A stretch of DNA of 64,000 nt, from NCBI GenBank assembly GCA_963930655.1, contig OZ005621.1, forward strand, positions 2,467,001 to 2,531,000, given 5' to 3'. Shown piece after piece: positions 1 to 9,686 of this stretch. The DNA is from Myrica gale (Eukaryota; Streptophyta; Magnoliopsida; Fagales; Myricaceae). A model generated the notes under the pieces. That model saw only the letters and a program-made list of their open reading frames with translations, made no database searches and had not been told where the DNA came from. How positions within the stretch are numbered: position 1 is the first letter of the stretch; each line of letters begins with the position of its first letter. Position numbers and translations under genes: made by a program.

Positions 1-339
1 TCTTTAAGCAATTTTTTTTTTAATTTCATTTTAGAGAATATGGAGCCTATATTATCCAACAAATCCTTATAATAGCCGTTGAGCAAAGATATTGCCTTCA
101 AAAACATTTTAGTAACGCACAGATTAGACATGTCTACAAAAACAAAATTGTATTTTAAAGGCGATATCTCTTATGTTAACATGTCTAAGTTTTTCTAGCC
201 CGTTATATTATATTATATATATATATATAAGAAAAAAAGATTAAATTGTGATATATATAGGACACAATGATATGAAAAACAACCGAGGTAATTGCAATGC
301 ATGACGATGACTTTGAATGTTCTAATTTTTTTTCTTAAT
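1..339. other. Intergenic AT-rich DNA
   Basis: No coding frame or RNA gene is supported. A short AT dinucleotide run lies near 211-230. Confidence 0.6.
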
Positions 340-1255
340 TATTGTTGATTTGTGATGAATGATCAGCTTTTAGTTGCTCTACATATTGCAGATCAGTCAT
401 CTGACACAGGTGTGGTCAGTAAAACAGATCGAGATTGAAATTAAAGTCTGGAATGATTTACGAAGAGTTTCTATTCAAAATATGACTTGTTGAAAAGCTA
501 TACGAGTCTAGTTTCCAATGCATCAAACGGCGTACCATTTGGAGTATTCTAGAAAAAGTTATGGTTAAATTACTCCAGTGAGGTCAAGCTGGCAGTTCAG
601 TTCGAGGAGTTGCGTCTTTTGGACGAGTTTGCTATTTTTATATTGTTCTTTTAGATTTTCAAAGTGTCTTTTCATTTTAATAATATTCTTTTATGTTTCA
701 TAAGTCTCAATTAATATTGTGGAAGATGTATTTCTCATTTACTCATGCTTTGAGGGTTGTTCCAAGTTTTGCTATTTATACCCCTCTCTTGTAGTGGTAA
801 GAAATATCCAGATTTTGAGTGTTTATACAACTTGAGCCTTAAGCTATTTTGAAGAAGGATTTCTTCTACAAACTCTTATCCTTCGGTGTATTCAGATAGG
901 TGGCGAGTTCAACTCTTATCCTTTGGTGGATTCCAATAGGTGGCGAGTTCTTGCTCTGTATCTCGTGTTGGATTACATTGGGTGGTGATTTCTGTATCCC
1001 TTTGTGTTCTACTTGGGTGGTGAGCTTATCTATCCAAGTGTGTGAGTTATCTTGTGCTTCTAAGTATTTTCCCGACGTCCCACAAACATCCTGAGGTCTC
1101 CATTCCTATTTCGAGGTGTTTCTCTTTCCCAAGTTATCACTTCCCGAGGTCTCATTCCTATTCTGAGGTGTCCATTTATCTCATTTCATCCATTCCAAGG
1201 TGCTCCCGAAGTGTCCCGTGCTTTCCCCAATTAACCCCGGTATCATCATCAGTCT
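340..1255 (+). mobile_element. Possible LTR-type repetitive relic
   Basis: This stretch has no convincing coding frame and looks like LTR sequence. It is T-rich and then passes into a zone of imperfect short direct repeats. The phrase 'ggtggcgagttc' recurs near 901-912 and 941-952, with weaker echoes (ggtggtgatttc, ggtggtgagctt) to about 1026. A second repeat zone with 'gaggtctc' and 'gaggtgt' phrases runs over about 1090-1215. I could not find terminal TG/CA ends with a matching target-site duplication, so the boundaries are approximate and the call is inference. The two small open frames here (900-1094, 1042-1257) resemble no protein I know and are not called as genes. Confidence 0.3.
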
Positions 1256-2158
1256 AGCTATGTTGTACTATGTACAAAGAACCGTCTCGATAATCATTTG
1301 ATATTGATGTACTAACAAGACGAAATTGAAGATCGTAATTAAAACATCAAATTAATATCACTAGCATTTGTTTGGTTGTATTGCTACTTGTCCGCGCACC
1401 GCTTTGTGTACTTATCAAATTATACAAATTAAAATAGAGTCTATTAATGGCCGCCTTGTATTTTTATCAACCATCTGGTGATCAAAATTGCAATTGTCTT
1501 AAAAAAATTAATTTGTACCTTCATTTGAAGCAAGCATGCAATTTAAATAATTAATTTTTTATTTTATTAATTTAGATGCTATGGTGACGATCATCCTCTC
1601 TTTAAGTCAAGATGCTCTCCTTATACAAGAGTTTGACTCATTCTAAAATGATTAAAAACATTTTCACCAATTATTTTAGGTCTCAAGATATCTTTTAATT
1701 TCCAGGGCTCCGAGTTTAGGTAATGATCATGCATGCCTTAATTTGTTGGGAATTATTAACCAGCTACAGGCCAGCTGTTCTCTTTAATCAATTATAAAAG
1801 CAATTATTCCTTAGGACTTCATGATCTATCTTGCAAATCGTATACTATATGTGTCACAAAGAGCCATAGTCAAATAATCGGTTGGACAAGTGAGCTACCT
1901 TAATGTGAACCCCATTGCGTACGTATCTTTTGGTCCTAAATTCGCTCAATAACTCATTGACATATTTCCCAAAGGCTTCTGGGTACGTGTAAAGACTTAT
2001 CTAAGGCTCTATTTCTTTCTGGATTAGTCTCAAGTTCTGGACCTCCACTTCCTCGAGTTTGGAAGGTGAGCTAACTAATCTTTCTCCACACTTCCCACAA
2101 CAACATTCCATCAAACTCGATCACATTGATTCCTAGAACATAATTGGAAATTGGAATC
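1256..2158. other. Intergenic DNA upstream of the proline-rich cluster
   Basis: AT-rich sequence with no supported gene. The proximal end (about 2040-2158) is the presumed promoter of the gene at 2256. Confidence 0.6.
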
Positions 2159-2166
2159 TATAAATA
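2159..2166 (+). promoter_or_regulatory. TATA box of first proline-rich gene
   Basis: TATAAATA lies 97 bp before the ATG at 2256. The paralogues at 4870 and 9039 have TATA boxes at nearly the same distance (97 and 99 bp). This supports the internal ATG at 2256 over the longer frame opening at 2151, which would start upstream of the TATA box. Confidence 0.6.
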
Positions 2167-2255
2167 CCACCGGCTGCATGTTGTACTCATCAACAACACC
2201 ACGTATTTGGCAAAATTTGAAGAGAAAGATCTTCCGGAATCCGAAACTTGCTTCG

Positions 2256-2828
2256 ATGGCTTTTCCCAAGTATTGTTTCCTTCTGTCTATGACCATGGTG
2301 CTGTTACTCTCGCGCACCGATATGACCTTAGCAGTTCGTCACCTCCTTGATACACCAGCTACGGCTCCACCACCGGCGTTGACACTGCCTTCGATCCCAT
2401 CTCTGCCCAAGGCCACATTACCTCCACTGCCCTCCGTACCAGCACTGCCTAAAACTACATTACCACCACTTCCTATGACGCCATTGCCAACTCTGCCGAC
2501 TCAACCTACCCTGCCACAGCCCACATTGCCACCATTGCCAAGCACCCAAATCCCGTCTCAGACACTGCCAACCGCTACGCTGCCACCGTTGCCTACCAAC
2601 CCATTGCCAACACTGCCAACTCAACCAACTCTTCCGAAGCCTACCTTGCCGCCGTTGCCAAGCACCCAAGTCCCAACGTTGCCAATCATGCCCACGGTTC
2701 CTATGGTGACAATACCTCCACTGCCAGCTACTCCATTGCCAACCATACCAACCACAATTCCTTCAATCCCCACCGTTCCGTCGACAATCCCAACAATTCC
2801 TTTTTTCTCCCCACCCCCATCAAAATGA
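2256..2828 (+). CDS. Secreted proline-rich cell-wall protein, PELPK1-like (190 aa)
   Basis: Predicted small secreted structural protein of the cell wall. Residues 1-26 form a signal peptide starting MAFPKYCFLLSMTM with a leucine-rich core. A conserved RHLLDTP segment shared with the paralogues follows. The rest is almost entirely Pro, Leu and Thr in LPxLP / TLPPLP patterns, with a roughly 27-residue unit (NPLPTLPTQPTLPKPTLPPL core) present twice. There are no cysteines or catalytic domains after the signal peptide. Such Pro-rich repeats resemble Arabidopsis PELPK1 and related Pro/Hyp-rich wall proteins, although a strict PELPK pentapeptide is not repeated here. The ATG at 2256 was chosen because of the TATA spacing and because the paralogues start with the same MAF. 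It is intronless. Function beyond wall association is inference. Confidence 0.8.
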   Translation: MAFPKYCFLLSMTMVLLLSRTDMTLAVRHLLDTPATAPPPALTLPSIPSLPKATLPPLPSVPALPKTTLPPLPMTPLPTLPTQPTLPQPTLPPLPSTQIPSQTLPTATLPPLPTNPLPTLPTQPTLPKPTLPPLPSTQVPTLPIMPTVPMVTIPPLPATPLPTIPTTIPSIPTVPSTIPTIPFFSPPPSK

Positions 2829-3215
2829 AGCACTAGTACTAGTCCTTGACCCCTTGAGATGCCACATATCCAGCTTGTTGCTTCTAGCTTTGTTGGAATG
2901 ATTCTTTGCACTACAGTCTACTATACTTGTATTGCTTTCGAATATGTTGGAACCTGTCTTGGTTCTATATCTTCAGTGTGTTTACAGGCCTGAGTGGTTC
3001 CATTTGAATTTCTTTGTGTAAGAGATCTTGATGTTTTATTCCTGTTACGAGTTAGTACTCTTTTGTTTTTAAGCGTCATGTAAGCGTGTTTTCTTTTCAT
3101 TGTTGTCGTCGGCCTTGCGAATATTAGATATAAATACGTACGCTTTCTTATTTGTTTTATTCACTGTCGAGCTTCTCTTTTGTTATTAAGCGTCATGATC
3201 TGATCAAATCCCGTT
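2829..3215. other. 3' flank of the first proline-rich gene
   Basis: Presumed 3' UTR and spacer. No other gene is seen. Confidence 0.5.
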
Positions 3216-3560
3216 AAAACGGTACATAACCTTTTACTACTTAGCGAGGGACAAAAAAAATTATTAGTAAATTTCACCATAATATTATTAACAGAGAATT
3301 ATACATAAACTCTGTGACAAGGTACAATATTACCTTTTACTACCGATCAGGGACTATCAAAATTATTTGTAAATTTCACCACAATACAAGCACAAAATTC
3401 GTATGATGTCATTTCAAACCCTGTGACAAGGTACATTACCTTTTACCATCGAGCGACAACTAATATATATTATCTGTAAATTAGAACACAAAATTTGTAA
3501 GATATCATTTTCCAACCCCGTGAAAAGGTACAATATTTGCCTCTTACAATGAGGGATAAA
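3216..3560. repeat. Degenerate tandem repeat, about 105 bp period, 4 copies
   Basis: A phrase of the type 'ggtacaatattaccttttac' followed by 'gaggga/cgaggg' recurs at about 3222, 3323, 3430 and 3527. In between, 'ttagtaaatttcaccataat'-like phrases and '(a)caccctgtgacaagg' phrases recur in the same order. Period is roughly 100-107 bp and copies are clearly diverged. Lies between two proline-rich copies and has no open frame. Confidence 0.65.
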
Positions 3561-3919
3561 ACTTGGGCAAGTAGAAGGTATTATACTTTGATAGAAGACA
3601 AGAGAATCCTAAATTTAACTTCCCCCACACGTATCCACGGAGATTTTATTGGTGAGGCCACGACGTGTATCTAAATCCCCAGTTTCTTCTTTCGCGATCC
3701 TTTTTGGCTGGACCGTTAAGCGTGGATATTTTAACTGCGATTAGTTATTCACACTTCGGCCTCCAACCACACGAAATCAAACTCGTATTGAACACACAAT
3801 TAGCCCTCAGAATCCTTGCACATTTTCCCACAACTAAATACACCACTCTAGAGTATAGTTTCTACAATCAAAGACCTCGACCATAGTTATACTGATACTG
3901 AAACTGCTTCTGTCGAACC

Positions 3920-4103
3920 ATGGCATTTTCTAACTGTTTCAGGCCGGCCTTCTGTACGTCCTTGGTCTTGGCCGGCATTACCACTGGCAAGCACCAATGT
4001 AAGCCTGGCAGTCAACCTGCCACCTTTCGGACACCCGAGCTGCTTCACCTGCGCCATCGACACTGCCTGCAGCCCATCTCTTCCCAAGGCCACTGCCCAC
4101 TGA
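3920..4103 (+). pseudogene. Decayed proline-rich protein copy (5' end only)
   Basis: The ATG opens as MAFSNC, like the intact paralogues, but the signal-peptide region changes frame around 3965-3985. After the shift the frame reads LASTNVSLAV and then a degraded version of the RHLLDT segment, ending SPSLPKATAH before a TGA at 4101-4103. The intact gene at 9039 reads LALASNNMSVVARQLLDT and then SLSKAT in the same order, so homology is clear. The whole proline-rich body is missing. A weak TATA-like word (ctaaatacacc) sits about 85 bp upstream. Confidence 0.7.
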
Positions 4104-4624
4104 GATCATATTTCATCACACTATATTCATCAACTTTTGATTCTTGAAATCATATTTTTTGCATGATTTGTATGTCATAAAATCGTTATTTCAGAGGTTG
4201 AACAATCATTTTTCTCAAGATACTGTTTTTAATTAATTTGTGGGTGAAATATGAGAAAAATAATAATTTGATATGCAAAATATTAAACTTTCATAATTAA
4301 TGAGTGCAAAGTATATTTATACCATAGTTATCTCTCTACTTGTGTGAGTTTTTTTTTTAGATAATGAGGAAAATTCGTTGCGTCCGACCTTTGTGCACTG
4401 ATCAGCTTAAACGAATCGAAGCACAATTGGATGATATATTATTATTGTAATATGCTTCGTGATAATTGAATATAAGATTCCTTTTTATTTAACAAATATT
4501 TAGAGGGGGAATATTGAAATCATTAATTAGTGACCTTTGAAATCCCATTAATAGTTAATTAAAGAAACCAATTCATCATGTTCCAGTCAGGATACGGTCC
4601 AATTAAGTAATAAACTATGCTATT
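4104..4624. other. Spacer between proline-rich copies
   Basis: AT-rich DNA with no supported gene. Confidence 0.5.
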
Positions 4625-4779
4625 ATGCTGGCACCACGATAATTCAACAGCCCATTGGCTTTCTAATTTAATCGATGCCCCCATGCTTTGAAGCCTGGTT
4701 GATGTGAGTTTTCATTTTTAAGTTCACGTTGGTGGTCACACAGTTCCTAGAGATTTCTTAATTTGTTTTCTCTATAAAA
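4625..4779 (+). promoter_or_regulatory. Conserved promoter block of a proline-rich copy
   Basis: The block 'ctggcaccacgata...gcccattggc' followed by 'tgaagcc' recurs almost unchanged upstream of the intact gene at 9039 (8719-8790). It includes a CCAAT-box-like CCATTGG. A TATA box (TATAAAA) is at 4773-4779, 97 bp before the ATG at 4870. The gene it drives is broken. Confidence 0.55.
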
Positions 4780-4869
4780 ACCCAATGCATTCCTGTTGCT
4801 CTTCAAAAAGAGATACAGGCTAGAATTTTACTCAAATAAGCTCTCCTTGAACCCTCTGCTCCTCTCCGC

Positions 4870-5453
4870 ATGGCTTTTCGCAATCCTCTCTTCGTCGTGG
4901 TGGCTTTGATTTTAGCATTGTCAATCTCAAGCAACGATATGAGCCTAGCAGCTCGCCATCTTTTGGATACACCAGTCACCAGCAGCTGAAACCACAAATT
5001 CTGCGCTGCCTCCAATCCCATCTCTGCTCACATTGCCTGTTCCGCCTATTCACAAGTTGACACAGCTACCTTACTATAGGCCAGAACAACTGACTCAACT
5101 TGCTCTACCGAAAGCCCGGATTGCCAATGTCTACGAGTCCCCAGTTAGCCCCGCCGCCCCTACTGACGGGAACTACATTCCCACGATTGTCTACCAATCC
5201 TCTGCCAGCACCAAGGCCTTACCCAACTCAACCAAAGCCACATCCATCGAGCACCCAAATCCAGTCTCAGCCAACGCTCCCTAAACCCACATTGCCACTG
5301 TTGCCTAATGCCCCGATTCCTACACTGCCGACTGAGCCAACTCTGCCAAAGTTGACATCGCCCTCACTTCCAAGCACCCAAGTCCCACTCTTGGCAAGCC
5401 CAACTTTTCCAAACATGCCTGCAGACTGCCTGAGGGAACGAAAATTAAGATGA
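4870..5453 (+). pseudogene. Frameshifted proline-rich protein gene
   Basis: The ATG at 4870 opens MAFRNPLFVVVALILALSI, then DMSLAARHLLDTP, a good signal peptide plus the family's conserved segment. A TGA at 4987-4989 ends this frame after 39 residues. Proline-rich coding continues in the next frame (LPPIPSLLTLPVPP) to about 5100, and then in the third frame over 5100-5453 (NPLPAPRPYPTQPKP ... LPKPTLPLLP ... IPTLPTEPTLPKL). The last part matches the intact 9039 protein (LPKPTLPLLPDAQIPALPT). Two frameshifts are therefore needed, and I call it a pseudogene. A sequencing error at one site cannot be excluded, but two make decay more likely. A decayed proline-rich repeat follows directly. Confidence 0.75.
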
Positions 5454-7056
5454 CCGCTTTTCTTAAGTAGACTCCGACGGAAAGCTTGGCATGTATATAT
5501 AAAAATTTTACCTCCAAAAACAGATATCCCACTTGCACCTCCCAAAAAACAATTACTACCACCAAAAACAGATTTCCCACCCGTCCTCCCCTCAAAACAA
5601 TTTCTACCCCCAAAAACAGATATCCCACTTGCACCTCCCAGAAAACAATTTATATCCCCAAAACAGATTTCCCACTTGCACTTCCCAGAAAACAATTACT
5701 ACCACCAAAAACAGATATCCCACTTGCACCTCCCAGAAAACAATAATTACTACCACCAAAAACAGATATTTCACTACCCTCAAAAATAGATATCCCACTT
5801 GCACCTCCCAGAAAACAATTTCTACACCCACCAGTGCTCCCCCAATTTCTACAACCAAATACAGATTTCCCACCCGTGCTCCCCCCAAAACAATTTCTCC
5901 TCCCACCCGTGCTCCCCCAATTTCTACCACCAAAAACAGATTTTCCACTTGCACCTCCCACAAAAGAATTACTACCCTCCAAAACAAATATCCCACTTGC
6001 ACCTCCCACAAAAGAATTACTACCCCCAAAACAGATATCCCACTTGCACCCCGGCCCAAAACAGATTCTGCGGCCTTAGCAAAAGAATTTCCACACCCAT
6101 CACTCTATTTCTCCAATGTTTTCCCAAAAGTTAAACCAATGCGGTTCCCTTCAATCCCCCTCCACTACATAAGAGTTGTCTGAGGAGTCCATCAGTCTGT
6201 CTGAGTTGTCTGGAAGTTAGTATATGTGTCAATGTATACTTGCTAGAGTATGAGAAGAGGCATTATTTGTCTCTTCCTCCCTAGCTAAATGTATAAATAA
6301 ATTAATGAGTTCTTGTTATATGTTCTTCTCGTACGTGCTTTGTCATTCTAGCTAGTCCACGAATTGGAAATCATCTGGACATAATTGTAGTATCTTGAAA
6401 ACGCTTGTTATTTGAAACTTTTTATTTCCCAACTTCAAAATATATAGGCCTTAAAACACAAATATATCTGCAAAGCCGATATCGCAGTCACCTCCAAGCA
6501 CCCAAGTCCCACTCTTGGCGAACCCTTCCAAACATGCCTACGCTCTGATCTGGAAAAAAAAATCAGCATGGATATTTGTCTTCGGAAGACTCTCACACGA
6601 AGTTTCACACGTTAAAATAGAACTTTCACACCCCAAACGAGAATTCTCCAGCCCAAAAACAGAATCTTCGCAAGCTGTAGAAAAAATTTCACCTTCCAAA
6701 ACAGATTTTCCAACCCCCATCACCTGGCGCCCTCTCTACTTTCCACCTCCAGTGGTTGTTCCCTTGAAGCCCCTCCGCTCCATGAAAGTTTGCAGTCATT
6801 CGTTGCCTATGAACGAGTAGTATCTAGTCGTTTACATGCCGTGGTTCTGCTTTTACTCATACCATAAATAAATGGAACTTGGATATCTAGTTGTCTGGAA
6901 GTTAGTATATGTATTATAATGTATACTTGCTAGAGAATGAGAAGGGGCACTTCATGTCTCTTCCTCCTTAGCTAAATGTATAAATATATATAAATGAGTT
7001 CTTGTTATATGATCCAACTTCAAAATATAAAGGCCGCAAAACACAAATATATCTGC
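5347..7056. repeat. Tandem duplication of the 3' part of the broken proline-rich gene
   Basis: Unit A is about 5347-6470 and unit B about 6471-7056. Both begin with a 'caaag' word and then 'tccaagcacccaagtcccac'. Both later carry a proline-rich relic ending in 'cccctcc', then 'gttgtctggaagttagtata', 'gtatacttgctagag', 'gtctcttcctcc', 'gctaaatgtataaata', 'gagttcttgttatatg' and 'cacaaatatatctgca'. Unit B is only about half as long because most of the internal minisatellite is missing, leaving a short stretch around 6600-6720. Confidence 0.8.
5510..6060 (+). repeat. Decayed coding minisatellite, 48-bp unit
   Basis: A unit of about 48 bp (core 'cccacttgcacctcccagaa', then 'acaattactaccacc' and 'aaaaacagatat') repeats about ten times with insertions and deletions. 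In one frame it encodes a 16-residue unit like LPPKTDIPLAPPRKQL. That frame is kept from about 5513 to 5667 and reappears at 5834-6055. Indels shift it into two other frames, which are also open and give Ser/Thr- or His/Asn-rich readings. It most likely was the C-terminal proline-rich repeat domain of the broken gene upstream. Confidence 0.7.
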
Positions 7057-8718
7057 ATGTTTAAGGACGACGGCAACACAAAATATATATCATCTAGGGC
7101 TCGGGAGACCGAAATATCGATGAGAAAAAGACGTGAAATTCGAATACCAAACAAGCTCTATATTCATCCAAACCGAATCTCACTCCACAATATCCTTACA
7201 GACAAAGATGAAACCAACATACGTAAGAAACACATGCAGCTATAAATAAAGAAGGTTATAAGCAAATATATATGCAACAAAAGTTAAGGCCAGAAATTAA
7301 TTTATCGCCATTATTCATCAATCTTAAATTAGATTAAAACAAGCTGAGAAAGCACAGCGCCATGGTTCCACAATTTTGATAGAGTGGACTTAATTCTTTT
7401 CTTTTTGTTCTTTGCGAACCCTAGTCCATAAGGTGACTTAAGGGATGCACTGTTTTTCATCTAAAAAATCTAACGGCCTTAATTAACCTACTTCATTTAG
7501 TGAATAATATGACTTACACAAGTGTACTCAGATTAGTTTCAATTCATTAAATGACTTGAGTTAATTAAGAACGTTAAAGTTTTTAGATAAAACGCAATTC
7601 ATCCCTTATACACACCTTCGGAAATCCCTCTTTCGGAGAGAATCTGATCTCATCCCTTGGAACACCTTCAGAAATCCCGGGAATCCGTTCCCATCCATAA
7701 GTGCCAATGAATCTCATCACATGTCGAAGCAACGATAATGACAACAGTGGGAGCATAGTAGATATATTTGGCCATGCACTAACGTTTAAAATATTTTTTG
7801 TAGAGACGAGATTTATTATACTTGTGACGAACAAAAAGGGTCATATTTGATTTTTTGCTATTTGCGATGGATGAGTTTAGTGTAATAACCAGTAAGTCAT
7901 TTGCTGCCATGAATTTAGTAAGAAATGATCAATTTTGTAATGAAATTATATACCTCCCCTCCCCTCCCCTCTACTCCCTTGCATATATATATATATATAT
8001 GCGCGCGCGCGCCCAACATGACGGCCGACTGCTACCCCAACCATTTCTTTCCTCTCTGCGCCCCCGTCAAATTGAGCTTCTCGTACGTGCAGGAGATATC
8101 ACATTTCTATTCGTCTTTCTTCTACCCGTAGTTTTGGATGGTTCAGTTGTAGCACCATGCTCCGGTGTGTTCGAGTACTGGAGAATAATACACCCTGGAT
8201 TGGTTCTTTATTTGAGTGTGAAGTGTTCTTAGAGTTTAGATTTGAGCGAGTCCATATATACGATCGTTTGTTATAGAGATTCCGAGGGTTAATCCTCATG
8301 CCTTATTCAGCCGCATCAGAGATTGTAGCAGGATGTCTATTGTTATTGGTGCCGTATGTTATATATATATATTGTCTTGTTCATGAATATAATTATGTAG
8401 TTCCTTAATGGTTTGTGTGCGACTGTACAGTGAGCTGCTCATCGTTTCGAGTAGTCAGTTTTCTAAACTACTTTCAGGACTCGGCCAACGGTTCCCTAAT
8501 TACTTCCAACATTTTTTTAATTAATTAATCCTCCTATAAAAGAAAATTATCCGGTAGGTCTCAAGAGTTAATTTTGCATATCTCTGAATAAAATGTAGAG
8601 GTCACTTAAAGTGACCTTAAATGAACGAATAGGCATGCACGCAATGCAGCATATATTATGTACTCTTGCTCCGGACAATGGATTTTGTCCAAGTAATGAA
8701 TTGAATTGAACTGTCTGG
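7057..8718. other. Spacer upstream of the second intact proline-rich gene
   Basis: No supported gene. Small open frames here (7583-7834 minus, 7855-8232 plus) resemble nothing recognisable. Contains a purine/pyrimidine alternating tract listed separately. Confidence 0.5.
7983..8012. repeat. (AT)9(GC)6 alternating tract
   Basis: Eighteen bases of AT alternation run directly into twelve bases of GC alternation, a 30-bp alternating purine-pyrimidine block. It is a simple-sequence repeat with potential to adopt Z-DNA or cruciform structure. Confidence 0.85.
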
Positions 8719-8946
8719 CTGGCACCACGATATCCTATAATCGCCCATTGGCATTCTACTTCAGTTGATCCCCCGTGGGTTGAAGCCATTCGCCAATGTT
8801 AGTCTGTCTTCGAAATTTCAATCAATGAATCGAGGGACGTTAACCAGGGTACCAATGCTTCTAAAATTCCAGCAGCTATGACTCTTCAAATCTACGTGTT
8901 GCTTCAGAAATTCCTAGATTATTCTTCAACATATTTCTTTATAAAA
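8719..8946 (+). promoter_or_regulatory. Promoter block of second intact proline-rich gene
   Basis: Contains the 'ctggcaccacgata' and 'cgcccattggc' words shared with the block at 4625, at similar distance from the start codon. A TATA box (TATAAAA) is at 8940-8946, 99 bp before the ATG at 9039. The CTGCTCTTCAAAAA word just after the TATA box is also shared with the 4870 copy. Confidence 0.6.
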
Positions 8947-9038
8947 ATCCCAAGAATTCCTGCTGCTCTTCAAAAAATAGACGCTAGCACTTGCCCAAAG
9001 TATAAGCTAAGTTCTTTGACCCTTGTGCTCCTGTCCGC

Positions 9039-9686
9039 ATGGCTTTTCATAAATATCGTATCTTCGCTGCGCCTTTGATTTTGGCATTGGCACTCGCAAG
9101 CAACAATATGAGCGTCGTAGCTCGCCAGCTTTTGGACACATCAGCAGTTCCGACCCCAATGGCATCTCTGTCCAAGGCAACATTTCGTGATTCAGCCTCA
9201 TCCCTAGTATTGCCTTTGCCGCGGTTTGCACGGTTCCCACATCTTCCAGGAAAGCTGACTCGACCTGTTCTAACGGATCCGACAAGCCCCCAAATGCCCT
9301 GGCAGCCACAACAGATTGGAACCATATTGCCACAATTGACTACCAATCCTCTGCCGGCACAAAGGCCTCACCCAACTCAACCAAAGCCGCTTTTACCAAG
9401 TACCCAAGTCCCGTCTCACCGAACGCTGCCAAAACCCACCTTGCCACTGCTGCCCGATGCCCAGATACCTGCGCTTCCGACTCTAGTAACTCTACAGAAG
9501 TCGATATCGCCATCACTTCTAGCGGCAAATCCAACGTCTCCAGGCATGTTTACAGATCCAACTGTTAAAGTACTAACTCCATTGTCAGCGACTCCGTCAC
9601 CTAATATCCCAACAAGGATTCCTTCATTTCCCATTCCATTAGAATCGCCAGTCATCCCTTCCCACTTCGAGACCCCACCAAACTGA
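9039..9686 (+). CDS. Secreted proline-rich protein, PELPK1-like (215 aa)
   Basis: Intact second member of the cluster. Residues 1-27 are a signal peptide (MAFHKYRIFAAPLILALALA), followed by the family segment RQLLDTS near 31-37. The mature part is rich in Pro, Leu, Thr and Ser, with blocks LPKPTLPLLPDAQIPALP and a C-terminal run of short Pro-containing phrases (NIPTRIPSFPIP). The repeats are more degenerate than in the gene at 2256, and a less proline-dense stretch (about 50-110) contains PRFARFPHLPGK. It is intronless, with a TATA box 99 bp upstream. The start is fixed by shared MAF and TATA spacing. Likely a cell-wall or apoplast structural protein; this is family inference, with no enzyme motif present. 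Confidence 0.75.
   Translation: MAFHKYRIFAAPLILALALASNNMSVVARQLLDTSAVPTPMASLSKATFRDSASSLVLPLPRFARFPHLPGKLTRPVLTDPTSPQMPWQPQQIGTILPQLTTNPLPAQRPHPTQPKPLLPSTQVPSHRTLPKPTLPLLPDAQIPALPTLVTLQKSISPSLLAANPTSPGMFTDPTVKVLTPLSATPSPNIPTRIPSFPIPLESPVIPSHFETPPN

Noticed and set aside
2460-2911. Minus-strand Trp/Arg/Gly-rich frames opposite the first proline-rich gene
   Set aside because: Mirror readings of the repeat; no signal peptide or family match.
5267-6059. Gly/Val-rich minus-strand ORFs resembling glycine-rich proteins
   Set aside because: They are reverse-strand readings of the proline-rich minisatellite and have no start context of their own.
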